Assembly: GCF_002246015.1 (NCBI RefSeq)
Contig: NZ_NOLJ01000008.1
Span: forward strand, 334,227-398,226
Source: Nostoc sp. 'Peltigera membranacea cyanobiont' 210A
GTDB lineage: Bacteria; Cyanobacteriota; Cyanobacteriia; Cyanobacteriales; Nostocaceae
Direction of reading: 5' to 3'
DNA length: 64,000 nt
Position numbers and translations under genes: made by a program
Shown: positions 9,963 through 17,974 of the stretch, in pieces
Position numbering within the stretch: the first letter of the stretch is position 1
How the letters are laid out: the number at the start of each line of letters is the position of its first letter
The notes under the pieces: generated by a model
Databases searched by the model: none
What the model saw: the letters and a program-made list of their open reading frames with translations, nothing else
Told to the model about the DNA's origin: nothing

Positions 9963-10055
9963 ATTAGTTTTGATGACTGAAAAAGTTCGTAGTAAGGACT
10001 TTAGTCCTAGATTTTTAAGCACTGAAGTGCTTACTACAAACTCATCAAAATTAAT
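9963..10055. mobile_element. 93-bp foldback element between the PBP2 paralogues
   Basis: Outer arms (9963-9976 and 10042-10055) pair at 13 of 14 positions. Inner arms beginning GTTCGTAGTAAGG and ending TGCTTACTACAAAC pair over about 24 bases with four mismatches. The whole unit is a near-palindrome with no protein capacity. It resembles the dispersed 'GTAGTAAGGACTTTAGTCC' repeats of Nostoc genomes. The rest of 9757-10241 holds no supportable gene. Confidence 0.65.
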
Positions 10056-10241
10056 GGGACAGACCAGTAGTGTGCAAAGTTCAAAATTCAAGAAGCTTTT
10101 AGGCGAGGCAATAGAAGAGATGAGCTTATGGTATCAATTGAAAACAATTAATTACTGCCAATTAGTTTGTCCTTAAATACCTGCTAAGAATTTAGCAGAG
10201 TTATTTACAGATAATCTTAATTTTGAAATCCTCTTTGCCTT

Positions 10242-12080
10242 ATGACTTTCCTGAAACCATCTCCACTTGGCGGACAAAAAAATACACGTACTGTTGGACA
10301 AAGTTTCCAGCCGATATTTTTAATTATATTTACTCTATTGATGCTGACAGGAATCAGCATTCGTTTGGCATATTTGCAAATTACTGAAGGGGCAAGCCAC
10401 CGAAAACGAGCCGAGTCAAATCGGATTCGGATGATCCCCAAACAACCAGAACGAGGCAATATCTTTGACCGCAACGGCAAACTTTTAGCCAGTACTCGCT
10501 ATCCTCGCTCTGTATATTTGTGGCCGATGGCACATACCAAACCAGCGTGGTCATTAGTGGGAGCGCGTCTATCTCAAATTCTCGACGTTTCCCAAGAAGA
10601 GATGGAAAAGAAACTAGAAGAGGCAGGTGCTAACTCTTCTTCACTCATCCGAATTGCTCGTGACTTGAATGAAGCCCAAATCACAGCATTGAAAGAGTAT
10701 CAAACCGAACTTAAAGACGTAGAAATTCATACAGAAGCGGTTCGTTACTACCCCCACGCCAAGGAATTAGCTCATGTATTAGGTTATACGCGAGAACTGA
10801 CTGGCGGTCAGTTAAAAGAAAAGAAGCAGGAAGGCTACAGATTAGGTGATGTAATTGGTCAAATGGGAGTTGAAAAAGCTTATGAGAAAACTCTGCGGGG
10901 CGAATGGGGTGGTCAGCAGGTAGAAGTGGATGGTGCTGGTCGCCCGCTCCGGGTTTTGGGCGAGAAACAGGCAAAACCTGGTAACGATTTGCACTTGACC
11001 ATAGATTTAAATATGCAAAAGACAGCAGAAAAAGCTTTAGGCGATCGCGACGGTGCGATCGTGGCACTCGATCCAAAGAATGGTGCTGTTTTAGCAATGG
11101 TATCTCATCCCACCTTTGACCCAAATATTTTCTCGAAGCAGAAACTCACCCAAAAAGATTGGGAATTTGTCCAAGGTGCCGATCATCCCTTGGTGAATCG
11201 CGCCCTCAGCGCCTTTCCACCCGCTAGCACCTTCAAAATTGTTACCACCACAGCCGGTCTAGAATCAGGTAAATTTTCTCCTAGCACAGTCCTGCAAACC
11301 TACGGTTCTTTGAGTTTTGGCGGCACCCGATTTGGTGAGTGGAATCACGCCGGATTCGGGCCATTGGGTTTTGTCGGAGCATTACAGTGGAGTAGTGATA
11401 CCTTCTTCTATCAAATTGGTCGCGGGGTTGGCGGGCCAACTTTAATTGAATGGACTCGTAAGTATGGATTTGGTAAAAGAACTGGCTTTGAGTTTGGCAA
11501 CGAAGAGGCAAAAGGGTTAGTGCCAGATGAGACATGGAAGCAGAAAACTTGGAAGATACCTTGGACTGTAGGCGACAGCATTAATATGTCAATTGGTCAA
11601 GGTGCTTTACAAACTACACCTTTACAAGTCGCCATCATGTTTGCCGTACCCGCTAATGGTGGCTATCGAGTCCAGCCACATTTGCTTAAAGACAACGAAG
11701 AAGCTAAAAACTGGCGAGCATCTTTAAATATGAAGCCGACAACCATAAGTGTTCTCCGTCAGGGACTACGGAAAGTGGTAGCTGAAGGTACGGGTAAAGC
11801 TTTGAAGCAGCCAACAGTTCCCCCTGTGGCTGGTAAGAGTGGCACGGCTGAAGCGTGGAAAGGCCGTGTTAAGCAAAATCACGCTTGGTTTGGAGCCTAT
11901 GCACCTGCTGAACAGCCAGAAGTTGTGATTGTGGCATTTGCTGAACATTCCGGTGGCGGTGGTGGTAGTATTGCTGCGCCCATGATCTTACAAATTATGG
12001 AGGAATACTTTCAGCGCAAGTATCCAGGTAAGTATCAGAAACCTCAGCCTGAAAATCCAGGAAATAGCAGACGAAACTAA
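10242..12080 (+). CDS. Penicillin-binding protein 2 (peptidoglycan transpeptidase), second tandem paralogue
   Basis: A 612-residue class B PBP closely similar to its upstream neighbour along the whole length. It has the same N-terminal anchor (near residues 18-40), RGNIFDRNG motif, nucleophile Ser329 in STFK, QWSSDTFFYQ and KSGTAEAW. The main differences are the N-terminal ~15 residues, the loop before the SSD motif (GALQWSS against RAIAMSS) and the C-terminal tail. It therefore arose by tandem duplication and has diverged moderately while keeping all active-site residues. The beta-lactamase-like gene follows after 54 bp on the same strand and could be cotranscribed. Possible roles are redundancy, cell-type-specific wall synthesis or reduced beta-lactam affinity; none can be chosen from sequence. 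Confidence 0.9.
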   Translation: MTFLKPSPLGGQKNTRTVGQSFQPIFLIIFTLLMLTGISIRLAYLQITEGASHRKRAESNRIRMIPKQPERGNIFDRNGKLLASTRYPRSVYLWPMAHTKPAWSLVGARLSQILDVSQEEMEKKLEEAGANSSSLIRIARDLNEAQITALKEYQTELKDVEIHTEAVRYYPHAKELAHVLGYTRELTGGQLKEKKQEGYRLGDVIGQMGVEKAYEKTLRGEWGGQQVEVDGAGRPLRVLGEKQAKPGNDLHLTIDLNMQKTAEKALGDRDGAIVALDPKNGAVLAMVSHPTFDPNIFSKQKLTQKDWEFVQGADHPLVNRALSAFPPASTFKIVTTTAGLESGKFSPSTVLQTYGSLSFGGTRFGEWNHAGFGPLGFVGALQWSSDTFFYQIGRGVGGPTLIEWTRKYGFGKRTGFEFGNEEAKGLVPDETWKQKTWKIPWTVGDSINMSIGQGALQTTPLQVAIMFAVPANGGYRVQPHLLKDNEEAKNWRASLNMKPTTISVLRQGLRKVVAEGTGKALKQPTVPPVAGKSGTAEAWKGRVKQNHAWFGAYAPAEQPEVVIVAFAEHSGGGGGSIAAPMILQIMEEYFQRKYPGKYQKPQPENPGNSRRN

Positions 12081-12134
12081 GCGTGTGGCGTTGGGCATTC
12101 TCCTCTGCCCTCGTCTCCAGATCACCAAATAGAA

Positions 12135-13196
12135 ATGAGGTCAATTGTGATTGACGACTATATTCGATCTGTAATGACTAAAAACCAGATTCCGGGGCTT
12201 TCTGTTGCAGTGGTGCAGGAAGGTGAACCTGTTTTAGTTAAGGGCTATGGACTGGCGAATGTTGAACACTCTGTTCCAGCTACTGAAAATACAGTTTATG
12301 AAATTGCGTCTGTCGGTAAAACTTTCACTGCTACAGCCATAATGATGCTGGTAGAGAAAGGGATAATTTCGCTAGATGATGCGATCGCAGACTATCTTGA
12401 TTATCTACCCCTAGCGTGGCAAAATGTCACAATTCAACATATTCTGTCTCATCAGTCTGGAATTCCCAGCTATACCGATGCCCCAAACTATTGGGAAATT
12501 ACCCATCTTAATTTATCTAAATCTGAAATTTTGGCTCTAGTTACTCACCTACCCCTCAAGTTCCAACCGGGTGAGTTTAGCGCCTATGACAACACAGGCT
12601 ACTATCTACTGGGTTTGCTCCTAGAAAAGGTAACTGGACAATCTTATGGAGATTTGTTGCAAGAGCGCATTTTTGCTCCTTTGGGAATGAATGCAACCGT
12701 GATGAACGATCCCAAAGACATAGTGCCACACCGGGCTGCTGGCTATCGCTTGCCAAACAGCAAACTCGTTAACAAACCTTACTACAGTCCTTCTGTTACC
12801 TATTCTGCCGGAGGTCAACTTTCCAATATAGAAGATATGGTGAAGTGGGAACAGGCGCTTTGTGGTGCAACTCTACTAAAGCAATCAACCCTTTATTTGA
12901 TGTGGACTCCTCATTTTCCCAATCAGGGCGATGATTGGGAAAAATTAAGATATATTGCAGGTTTAGGGTGGTGGGTATTTAATTATGGCGATCACCGAGT
13001 AGTTGGTCATAATGGTTCGATACTAGGATTCGCAAGTAACATTACCCGCTTTATTGATGACAAAATTACCGTGATTTTACTTTGCAATCTAGATAAAATT
13101 TCTCGACCAGATGCGATCGCTAAGAAAATTGCTGAATACTACTGTCCAGTTCTTACCGAACTAGTGCTTCAGCCTCCATTAGGGGAGAGGAAGTAA
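12135..13196 (+). CDS. Serine beta-lactamase-like hydrolase (class C / AmpC-EstB family)
   Basis: A 353-residue penicillin-recognising-fold hydrolase. The nucleophile motif SVGK (SxxK) lies near residues 59-62, the YDN triad (YxN) sits in SAYDNTGYYLLG near 155, and HNG in VVGHNGSILGF stands in for the KTG box. HQSGIPSY is the typical family loop. There is no clear signal peptide, so a cytoplasmic location is likely unless export is non-classical. Members include beta-lactamases, D-aminopeptidases and esterases; HxG instead of KTG is common in the esterase/peptidase branch. Its position 54 bp after two transpeptidase genes suggests, but does not prove, a cell-wall role. Confidence 0.85.
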   Translation: MRSIVIDDYIRSVMTKNQIPGLSVAVVQEGEPVLVKGYGLANVEHSVPATENTVYEIASVGKTFTATAIMMLVEKGIISLDDAIADYLDYLPLAWQNVTIQHILSHQSGIPSYTDAPNYWEITHLNLSKSEILALVTHLPLKFQPGEFSAYDNTGYYLLGLLLEKVTGQSYGDLLQERIFAPLGMNATVMNDPKDIVPHRAAGYRLPNSKLVNKPYYSPSVTYSAGGQLSNIEDMVKWEQALCGATLLKQSTLYLMWTPHFPNQGDDWEKLRYIAGLGWWVFNYGDHRVVGHNGSILGFASNITRFIDDKITVILLCNLDKISRPDAIAKKIAEYYCPVLTELVLQPPLGERK

Positions 13197-13220
13197 AAGC
13201 AATTACTCCTGACTCTGCCA

Positions 13221-13268
13221 ATTTTAGATTTTGAATTTTGGATTGAAGAAAAATCTAAAATCTAAAAT
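13221..13268. terminator. A/T-rich hairpin between converging genes
   Basis: ATTTTAGATTTT (13221-13232) pairs perfectly with AAAATCTAAAAT (13257-13268). It lies between two genes that end towards each other and could act as a bidirectional terminator. The repeated 'AAAATCTAAAATC' pattern is also typical of Nostoc intergenic repeats. Confidence 0.45.
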
Positions 13269-13285
13269 TTAAAATCGAATAACTG

Positions 13286-14089
13286 CTATGGCGATATCTT
13301 AGCGGGTTTTAAGTTTCTGGCTTTATAGAACATTTCTAAACTATTGCGATCGCCTACAAAACGCCAGTGCCACGGCTCATAACTTACACCTTGAGCATTA
13401 TCTTTGGGAAAAGACATTTCAAAGCCAAAACGCGGTGCATTTGCTTGCAGCCACCGATAAGCCTTGGTATTGTCAAAGTTTGTTTGAAGATTAGTTGCTG
13501 GTACTGCTCCGTCTCCAACATCCACAGCATAACCTGTGTGATGTTCGCTATGACCAGGAGGAGCGCTGAGGGCGGCTCGTTCTGCTGGCGTTTGATTTCG
13601 CTGGGCACCGACAGCAAAAAACAACTGCTCCTGGTCTTTGACTGAGCGAAAGCCAGAAATTGGTAGTAAAATTACACCTGAACTCCGGGCTGCTGCTACC
13701 ATCTCCTCAAACTTTTGGGCAGCAGTTTTTCGCATTCTAATGCCCCTATTTGCGGAGATGGTTACTAGTTCTGACTCAGGGGCTTCTGGGTATGGAAAAT
13801 GCCCTAACACAGTATCGCTGGAATTATTAGATGCTGTTGGAGTTGTAGGAGCAGAAGTAGCTGGTAAAGGTTGAGAATCTACGGTTTTTTTAGGTGCTGT
13901 GACGAAAAACAAAAAACCGCTCATTAAAGCGAGCAAGACAAATCCCGCAAATCCCCCAATAAGGATAATTCGGGGTTGCAACCAAATTTTAGGTGTTGCA
14001 TCAGGGGTATCGCGTACAGCCACTGGAATATCATCACCAAGATCATTCGATGAGTTTTGCGGTCTTCCAGAAAACCCTGCCTTATTCAA
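13286..14089 (-). CDS. D-alanyl-D-alanine carboxypeptidase, VanY-type (peptidase M15B), membrane anchored
   Basis: A zinc peptidase of about 267 residues that trims the terminal D-Ala of peptidoglycan stem peptides. One membrane segment (IILIGGFAGFVLLALMSGFL) lies near residues 36-58, then a Ser/Thr/Pro-rich linker, then the catalytic domain. The zinc-site motifs are visible: SEHHTGYAVDVGD (first His and Asp ligands) and EPWHWRF (general base Glu and third His ligand). The TTG at 14089 is chosen because AGGAG lies 7 bases upstream; the GTG at 14134 would add 15 residues. It faces the beta-lactamase-like gene tail to tail and extends the local cell-wall gene group. Confidence 0.85.
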   Translation of the reverse strand: MNKAGFSGRPQNSSNDLGDDIPVAVRDTPDATPKIWLQPRIILIGGFAGFVLLALMSGFLFFVTAPKKTVDSQPLPATSAPTTPTASNNSSDTVLGHFPYPEAPESELVTISANRGIRMRKTAAQKFEEMVAAARSSGVILLPISGFRSVKDQEQLFFAVGAQRNQTPAERAALSAPPGHSEHHTGYAVDVGDGAVPATNLQTNFDNTKAYRWLQANAPRFGFEMSFPKDNAQGVSYEPWHWRFVGDRNSLEMFYKARNLKPAKISP

Positions 14090-14191
14090 GGGTAAACTCC
14101 TGTTTTTGTGGGATAACCATAACAGATTTTGCACTGGACAAAAGTAAACGTAACAGGTAGCATTTTACATCTGTGGTTCTTAGGCGCAATC

Positions 14192-15109
14192 TTGACAAAC
14201 CTTTTAGAACTATACGTCAAGCTGGGAGGATTAGTCCTGGTAGGTTTTATTCTGGGACGCAAACTACCTGTAACAGTTCCTACACGTTTAGGACTGTTTC
14301 TTTTTTGGGTGGGAGTACCCATAAGCATAGTATCGTTTTTGCGTCAATCTAGTTTATCAGGGCAAATTTGGATTGCACCTGCCATCGCTTACCTAGCCAT
14401 TTTACTAGGAGCATTTTTAGCTTGGTTAGCCATTAAAGGACAAGCCTATTTTAGAAAGACTGTCCCCCAACCATCAACTCAGGCTAGCTTGATATTAGCC
14501 GCAATGTTGGGTAATACTGGTTATCTTGGCTTTCCCATTACCTTAGCAATGGTAGGCAAGGAATACTTTGCTTGGGCGCTATTTTACGATTTGTTAGGTT
14601 CATTCCCAGGAACTTATGGCTTGGGTGTGTTGCTAGCAGCGCGTTTTGGCGTTGGTGTCCAGAATCATTGGCAGACTGCTAAGGCCATCTTAATTAATCC
14701 TGCCTTATGGAGTTTCGGATTTGGCTTGCTGGTTCGAGAAGCGACAATTCCCACAGTAGTAGAATTCTGCTTGGAGAAATTTGCTTGGTGTAGTGTAGCT
14801 TTATCTCTGGTGTTAATCGGAATGCGACTAGGGATGCTCAAATCTTGGGGTAGCCTACCACAAGCAGGAATCAGCTTGGGAATCAAAATGTTGCTAGTTC
14901 CCTTAATATTGGGCAGCATATTACCACTGTTTGGATTAACTGGTTCTACAGCAAAGGTAATTGTCTTACAAATGGCTATGCCTCCAGCTTTTGGCACACT
15001 GGTAATTGCTGAGACATTCAATCTCGATCGCGATTTAGCAGTTACTGCCTTAGCTGCTGGGGCTATAGTATTGCTGGTTACTCTCCCTGTTTGGCTGTGG
15101 CTATTTTAA
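14192..15109 (+). CDS. Auxin efflux carrier (AEC) family permease
   Basis: A polytopic membrane protein of about 305 residues with roughly 8-10 hydrophobic segments, starting with LLELYVKLGGLVLVGFILGR. The AEC/malonate-permease family is recognised from the GNTGYLGFPITLAM motif in the middle and the MPPAFGTLVIAE motif near the end. Such proteins move small organic anions; the substrate here is unknown. The start is uncertain: TTG 14192 gives the usual family N-terminus, while TTG 14129 would add 21 residues and leave only 39 bp to the divergent carboxypeptidase gene. Confidence 0.8.
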   Translation: MTNLLELYVKLGGLVLVGFILGRKLPVTVPTRLGLFLFWVGVPISIVSFLRQSSLSGQIWIAPAIAYLAILLGAFLAWLAIKGQAYFRKTVPQPSTQASLILAAMLGNTGYLGFPITLAMVGKEYFAWALFYDLLGSFPGTYGLGVLLAARFGVGVQNHWQTAKAILINPALWSFGFGLLVREATIPTVVEFCLEKFAWCSVALSLVLIGMRLGMLKSWGSLPQAGISLGIKMLLVPLILGSILPLFGLTGSTAKVIVLQMAMPPAFGTLVIAETFNLDRDLAVTALAAGAIVLLVTLPVWLWLF

Positions 15110-15140
15110 TTTTGGATTTATGCACTGTGACACATATCAG

Positions 15141-15797
15141 TTAAACTTCTACTGGATGCTGCCCATAATATGGCAAAGCCTCTGACCAATTAGGAAATTT
15201 GCCCTCTTGCCAATCGAGATTAGCTAGTTCCAAAATACTTGTCACTGTCGCTGCTAGACCAGATTGAGCTTGAAGCAGCTGATAATTAGTGTTCCAATTC
15301 GCTAAAGTTTCCTGCCACGCTTCTGGTGTCAACACTCTATCTGACAAACACACTTTTAGTTTAGAAGTATCTGGCTGAAACTGATAAATAGCAGCGAAAA
15401 TTTGACCTCGTTGGGCTGGCATTTCCACAGCAAAAGTTTTTAAATTTTGACTTTTGCTTACTTCTGACCAAGCTACCGCAGCCAAAGTTGAAATCGCAAA
15501 TACAGGGATATCTAACTGTTGCCCCAAAGTACGAGCAGTAACAACACCAATCCGAGTTCCCGTAAAGCCGCCAGGGCCTTTTGCAACTGCGATAAAGGAC
15601 AAATCTGCCCAAGTTTGCGGTTTGATAAATTCAATTAAATATTGATGCACTAAGCTAGATAAATCACGCCCCAAATTCCAAATTTGAGAGCGGGTATCGT
15701 CTGCAAAATTACTAATTGCTAGTCCTAATTCGGGAGTGGTGGTATGTAGTGCTAAAGCGTATTTATTTATTGCAAGGTCTTCTAGTTCAGTTGTCAA
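15141..15797 (-). CDS. tsaB: tRNA threonylcarbamoyladenosine biosynthesis protein TsaB
   Basis: A 218-residue ASKHA-fold protein that partners TsaD and TsaE in making the t6A modification at position 37 of ANN-decoding tRNAs. The family signature GPGGFTGTRIGVVTARTLGQ is present near residues 74-93, and the N-terminal strand reads ALALHTTTPELGLAI, the usual LAIDTS-type start. The length is normal. No other t6A gene is in the window, which is usual in cyanobacteria. It converges on the AEC permease gene with 31 bp between the stops. Confidence 0.92.
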   Translation of the reverse strand: MTTELEDLAINKYALALHTTTPELGLAISNFADDTRSQIWNLGRDLSSLVHQYLIEFIKPQTWADLSFIAVAKGPGGFTGTRIGVVTARTLGQQLDIPVFAISTLAAVAWSEVSKSQNLKTFAVEMPAQRGQIFAAIYQFQPDTSKLKVCLSDRVLTPEAWQETLANWNTNYQLLQAQSGLAATVTSILELANLDWQEGKFPNWSEALPYYGQHPVEV

Positions 15798-15958
15798 AGT
15801 TACTTAAAATATCTATTTTTATAGAGTTAACGTAATTTATTTAAGCATATAACATAGCGGTTCTTAATTGAAAAACTACTGAATTAATAATCAGTCAAAC
15901 AGTCTTGTTACAAGGTTTGTGAGAGCCAATGCTGTTGACTTTCTAATAGCGATCGCAA

Positions 15959-16618
15959 CTAAGATGGGGGATTTGGATTACCGCCTTGCTGTCTCAATAG
16001 ATAGTCTAAAACTCGGTCAATTCGCTCTAAAGCAGCACCCGTAGTGAGTTTAAACTCCTGAAACTGAGATTTTTGTTCCTCATAGTTTCGATCAAGCTTT
16101 AGCATGAGTGCTTCTAATCGCTCAGTTCGTGCCTTTGTTTCCTCTATCTCACTGCCTGTCTTTGTAAATAGGCGTTGCGTGTGAGTGATAAAACTATCAA
16201 CCTTATCAGAAACTTGGTCAACCTTTCCCCCTATCTGGTCAACACGTACCCCTAGCTGGTCAAGGTTAGATTGGGTACGATCTTGTTTTATCGTCAACTC
16301 GTCAAGGTGAAATTGGGTACGGTCTTGTTTTATCGTCAACTCGTCAAGATGAGATTGGGTACGGTCTTGTTTTATGCTCAACTCGTCAAGATGAGATTGG
16401 GTACGGTCTTGTTTTATGCTCAACTCGTCAAGATAAGATTGGGTACGGTCTTGTTTTATCGTCAACTCGTCAAGGTGAAATTGGGTACGATCTTGTTTTA
16501 TCGTCAACTCGTCAAGCCGCCTGCTTGATGATTCTGCGTAGCTAGCAGTAGACACTAGCAATCGCTTAACGGTTTCGAGTTCATCTTCTACATGGTCTAG
16601 TCGCTGTGAGTTGGTCAT
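15959..16618 (-). CDS. Coiled-coil protein built on 14-residue tandem repeats
   Basis: A 219-residue, highly charged protein with no membrane segment. Residues ~38-120 are about six copies of a 14-residue unit with consensus LDELTIKQDRTQ plus two residues, two heptads each, so a long parallel coiled coil is expected. It is followed by a degenerate heptad run (LGVRVDQIGGKVDQVSDKV) and a further helical segment, ending in a short Gly/Pro tail. Similar short coiled-coil proteins are frequent in Nostoc; function is not known. The ATG at 16618 is the natural start. The repeat number is likely to vary between strains because the DNA units are almost identical. Confidence 0.75.
   Translation of the reverse strand: MTNSQRLDHVEDELETVKRLLVSTASYAESSSRRLDELTIKQDRTQFHLDELTIKQDRTQSYLDELSIKQDRTQSHLDELSIKQDRTQSHLDELTIKQDRTQFHLDELTIKQDRTQSNLDQLGVRVDQIGGKVDQVSDKVDSFITHTQRLFTKTGSEIEETKARTERLEALMLKLDRNYEEQKSQFQEFKLTTGAALERIDRVLDYLLRQQGGNPNPPS
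16249..16516. repeat. 42-bp coding minisatellite (about six units)
   Basis: Exact 42-bp spacing: full units start at 16291, 16333, 16375, 16417 and 16459, with a diverged unit before and a partial one after. Each plus-strand unit begins TCGTCAACTCGTCAAG or the variant with GCTCAACTCG. Forty-two is a multiple of three, so gain or loss of units keeps the reading frame. Confidence 0.9.
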
Positions 16619-16932
16619 GCTGTTTTTTCTTGGCTAGCTTCTTTATCTTCTGCGATCGCCTTATCGCCTTCCTAAGAATAACTTTTGTGAGTTGTGGTAC
16701 GCTTAAAAATTCTCTTGCCGCCCATCGTTATCCCCATCTTTATAATACATTTGTGTCTCGCTGTCTTTTACCTTATCAGGATGAAAGATTTCAGCTAATC
16801 TCAGAAATGTCTGACGAGTTTTTCTTGATTCATCTGTTCTGGGTAAAGATGGAGATTCTACAGACTGTGTTAATTAAAATATTGATTTTTTAGAGTTGAC
16901 TTGATTTATCTATTCAACCACATCATAGTCAA

Positions 16933-17333
16933 GTTTCCATCCCCATGAGGGGAAGTGATTGAAAAATATTGCACAATATAGCGACGCGGTACTCGGAATT
17001 GAACGGTTTCCATCCCCGTGAGGGGTAAGTGATTGAAAAACAGTAGTAGACATGATACTCAACTGTGAGTGTGGCGCGTTTCCATCCCCGTGAGGGGTAA
17101 GCGATTGGAAAACTACAAAGAGTGGATCGACACGGCAATTAAGCTTCAAGGGTTTCCATCCCCGTGAGGGGTAAGTGATTGGAAAACCTTACGTATCAAA
17201 AATTGCTCCAATTATTTCACGTTTGTTTCCATCCCCGTGAGGGGTAAGTGATTGAGAAACTCAAAAAACTAAAGAAATGTTTCCCTTGATTATAGAAGTT
17301 TCCATCCCCGTGAGGGGTAAGTGATTGAGAAAC
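16933..17333 (-). CRISPR. CRISPR array, 6 repeats and 5 spacers, no cas genes nearby
   Basis: Repeats of 36 bp start at 17006, 17078, 17152, 17225 and 17298, plus a degenerate 34-35-bp copy at 16933. The plus-strand core is CCCCGTGAGGGG, a short stem. Spacers are 36-39 bp. The repeat ends drift along the array: GATTGAAAAAC, then GATTGGAAAAC (two copies), then GATTGAGAAAC (two copies). The degenerate copy at the left marks the probable trailer, so the array is probably transcribed leftwards from a leader on the right, with repeats reading GTTT...GATGGAAAC. The repeat type resembles cyanobacterial type I-D/III arrays. Any partner cas genes must be elsewhere. Confidence 0.95.
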
Positions 17334-17560
17334 CCCACCCTTCTAGAACCCTTACTGTGACTGGTCTTCAAGGGTCATTTTCGAGGGGGTCTAATTTAAT
17401 TGTCAATAAGCCTAGATTATTGACAAAAATGTAACTGCACATCCGCTCAAACGCTTACACAGCAGCTTTTCGAGGGGGTCAACGAAAGAATCAGGGTTTG
17501 AGCGGTCGCTATACCCCCGCGAAAAACTTACGTGTGTAAAGTCAAAATAAATACTTTTGC
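17334..17560 (-). promoter_or_regulatory. Probable CRISPR leader with internal repeats
   Basis: A 227-bp gene-free stretch next to the best-conserved repeats. It holds a direct repeat TTTTCGAGGGGGTC (17378 and 17467, 89 bp apart), a perfect inverted repeat TTGTCAATAA-7 nt-TTATTGACAA (17400-17426), and a second inverted pair CCGCTCAAAC (17443) / GTTTGAGCGG (17496). Leader identity is inferred from position opposite the degenerate repeat. Confidence 0.55.
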
Positions 17561-17639
17561 TTTCACTAAGAAACTTGGTATTGAATTGTCAAGGTTCTGT
17601 TATTAATGGGCATGAACATAACATATTACTGTTGACTTG

Positions 17640-17888
17640 TCAAGTCGGCACTAATTCACCAGGACGCAATTTCGACCACTTACCCGTTTCCCGCTTGAAG
17701 CTCAGACAACCAACAACATCCCATTCCATTTCAATCACATCATCTGTAGTCCGAATATTGACATTGATAGAAGGTTCATTCGGATCAAAATCTGGTGTTT
17801 CAGTCAAGTGAGGCTGTTGGTGCTGCCCTTCTACGGCATGATAGGTAACACAGCTGTCTACATAGTGGCAATTCACGCAAATACACAT
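17640..17888 (-). CDS. ycf34: Ycf34 family protein
   Basis: A protein of 82 residues when started at the ATG at 17888, which gives the N-terminus MCICVNCHYVDSC typical of Ycf34. The clustered cysteines (C2, C4, C7 and C13 region) fit the known metal/Fe-S-binding property of this family, which is conserved in cyanobacteria and red-algal plastids and affects photosynthetic electron transport in Synechocystis. The middle contains the acidic segment PDFDPNEPSINVNI. A longer reading from 17948 would add 20 residues that are not family-like. It is divergent from cca across 86 bp. Confidence 0.85.
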   Translation of the reverse strand: MCICVNCHYVDSCVTYHAVEGQHQQPHLTETPDFDPNEPSINVNIRTTDDVIEMEWDVVGCLSFKRETGKWSKLRPGELVPT

Positions 17889-17974
17889 AATAGAACCAAC
17901 TCCAGGGGCCTTTATTGTTAATCTAACGTAAGCCCAACTGTTATTCATGAGTTGCTGGGTTGATTTTTATTACA

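Noticed and set aside
9970..10176. 68-codon plus-strand frame between the PBP2 genes
   Set aside because: Its first half is the foldback element and the rest resembles no protein.
13367..13874. Several long frames opposite the VanY-type gene
   Set aside because: They overlap a gene with complete zinc-site motifs and show no family signatures.
16271..16528. Plus-strand frame with repeated GTVLFYRQLVK
   Set aside because: Antisense shadow of the 42-bp minisatellite in the coiled-coil gene; a multiple-of-three repeat leaves all frames open.
16619..16932. Left flank considered as CRISPR leader
   Set aside because: The degenerate repeat lies on this side, which normally marks the trailer; the right flank fits better.
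16910..17149. Open frames reading SLTPHGDGN and PSRGWK repeats on the minus strand
   Set aside because: They are translations of CRISPR repeats and spacers.
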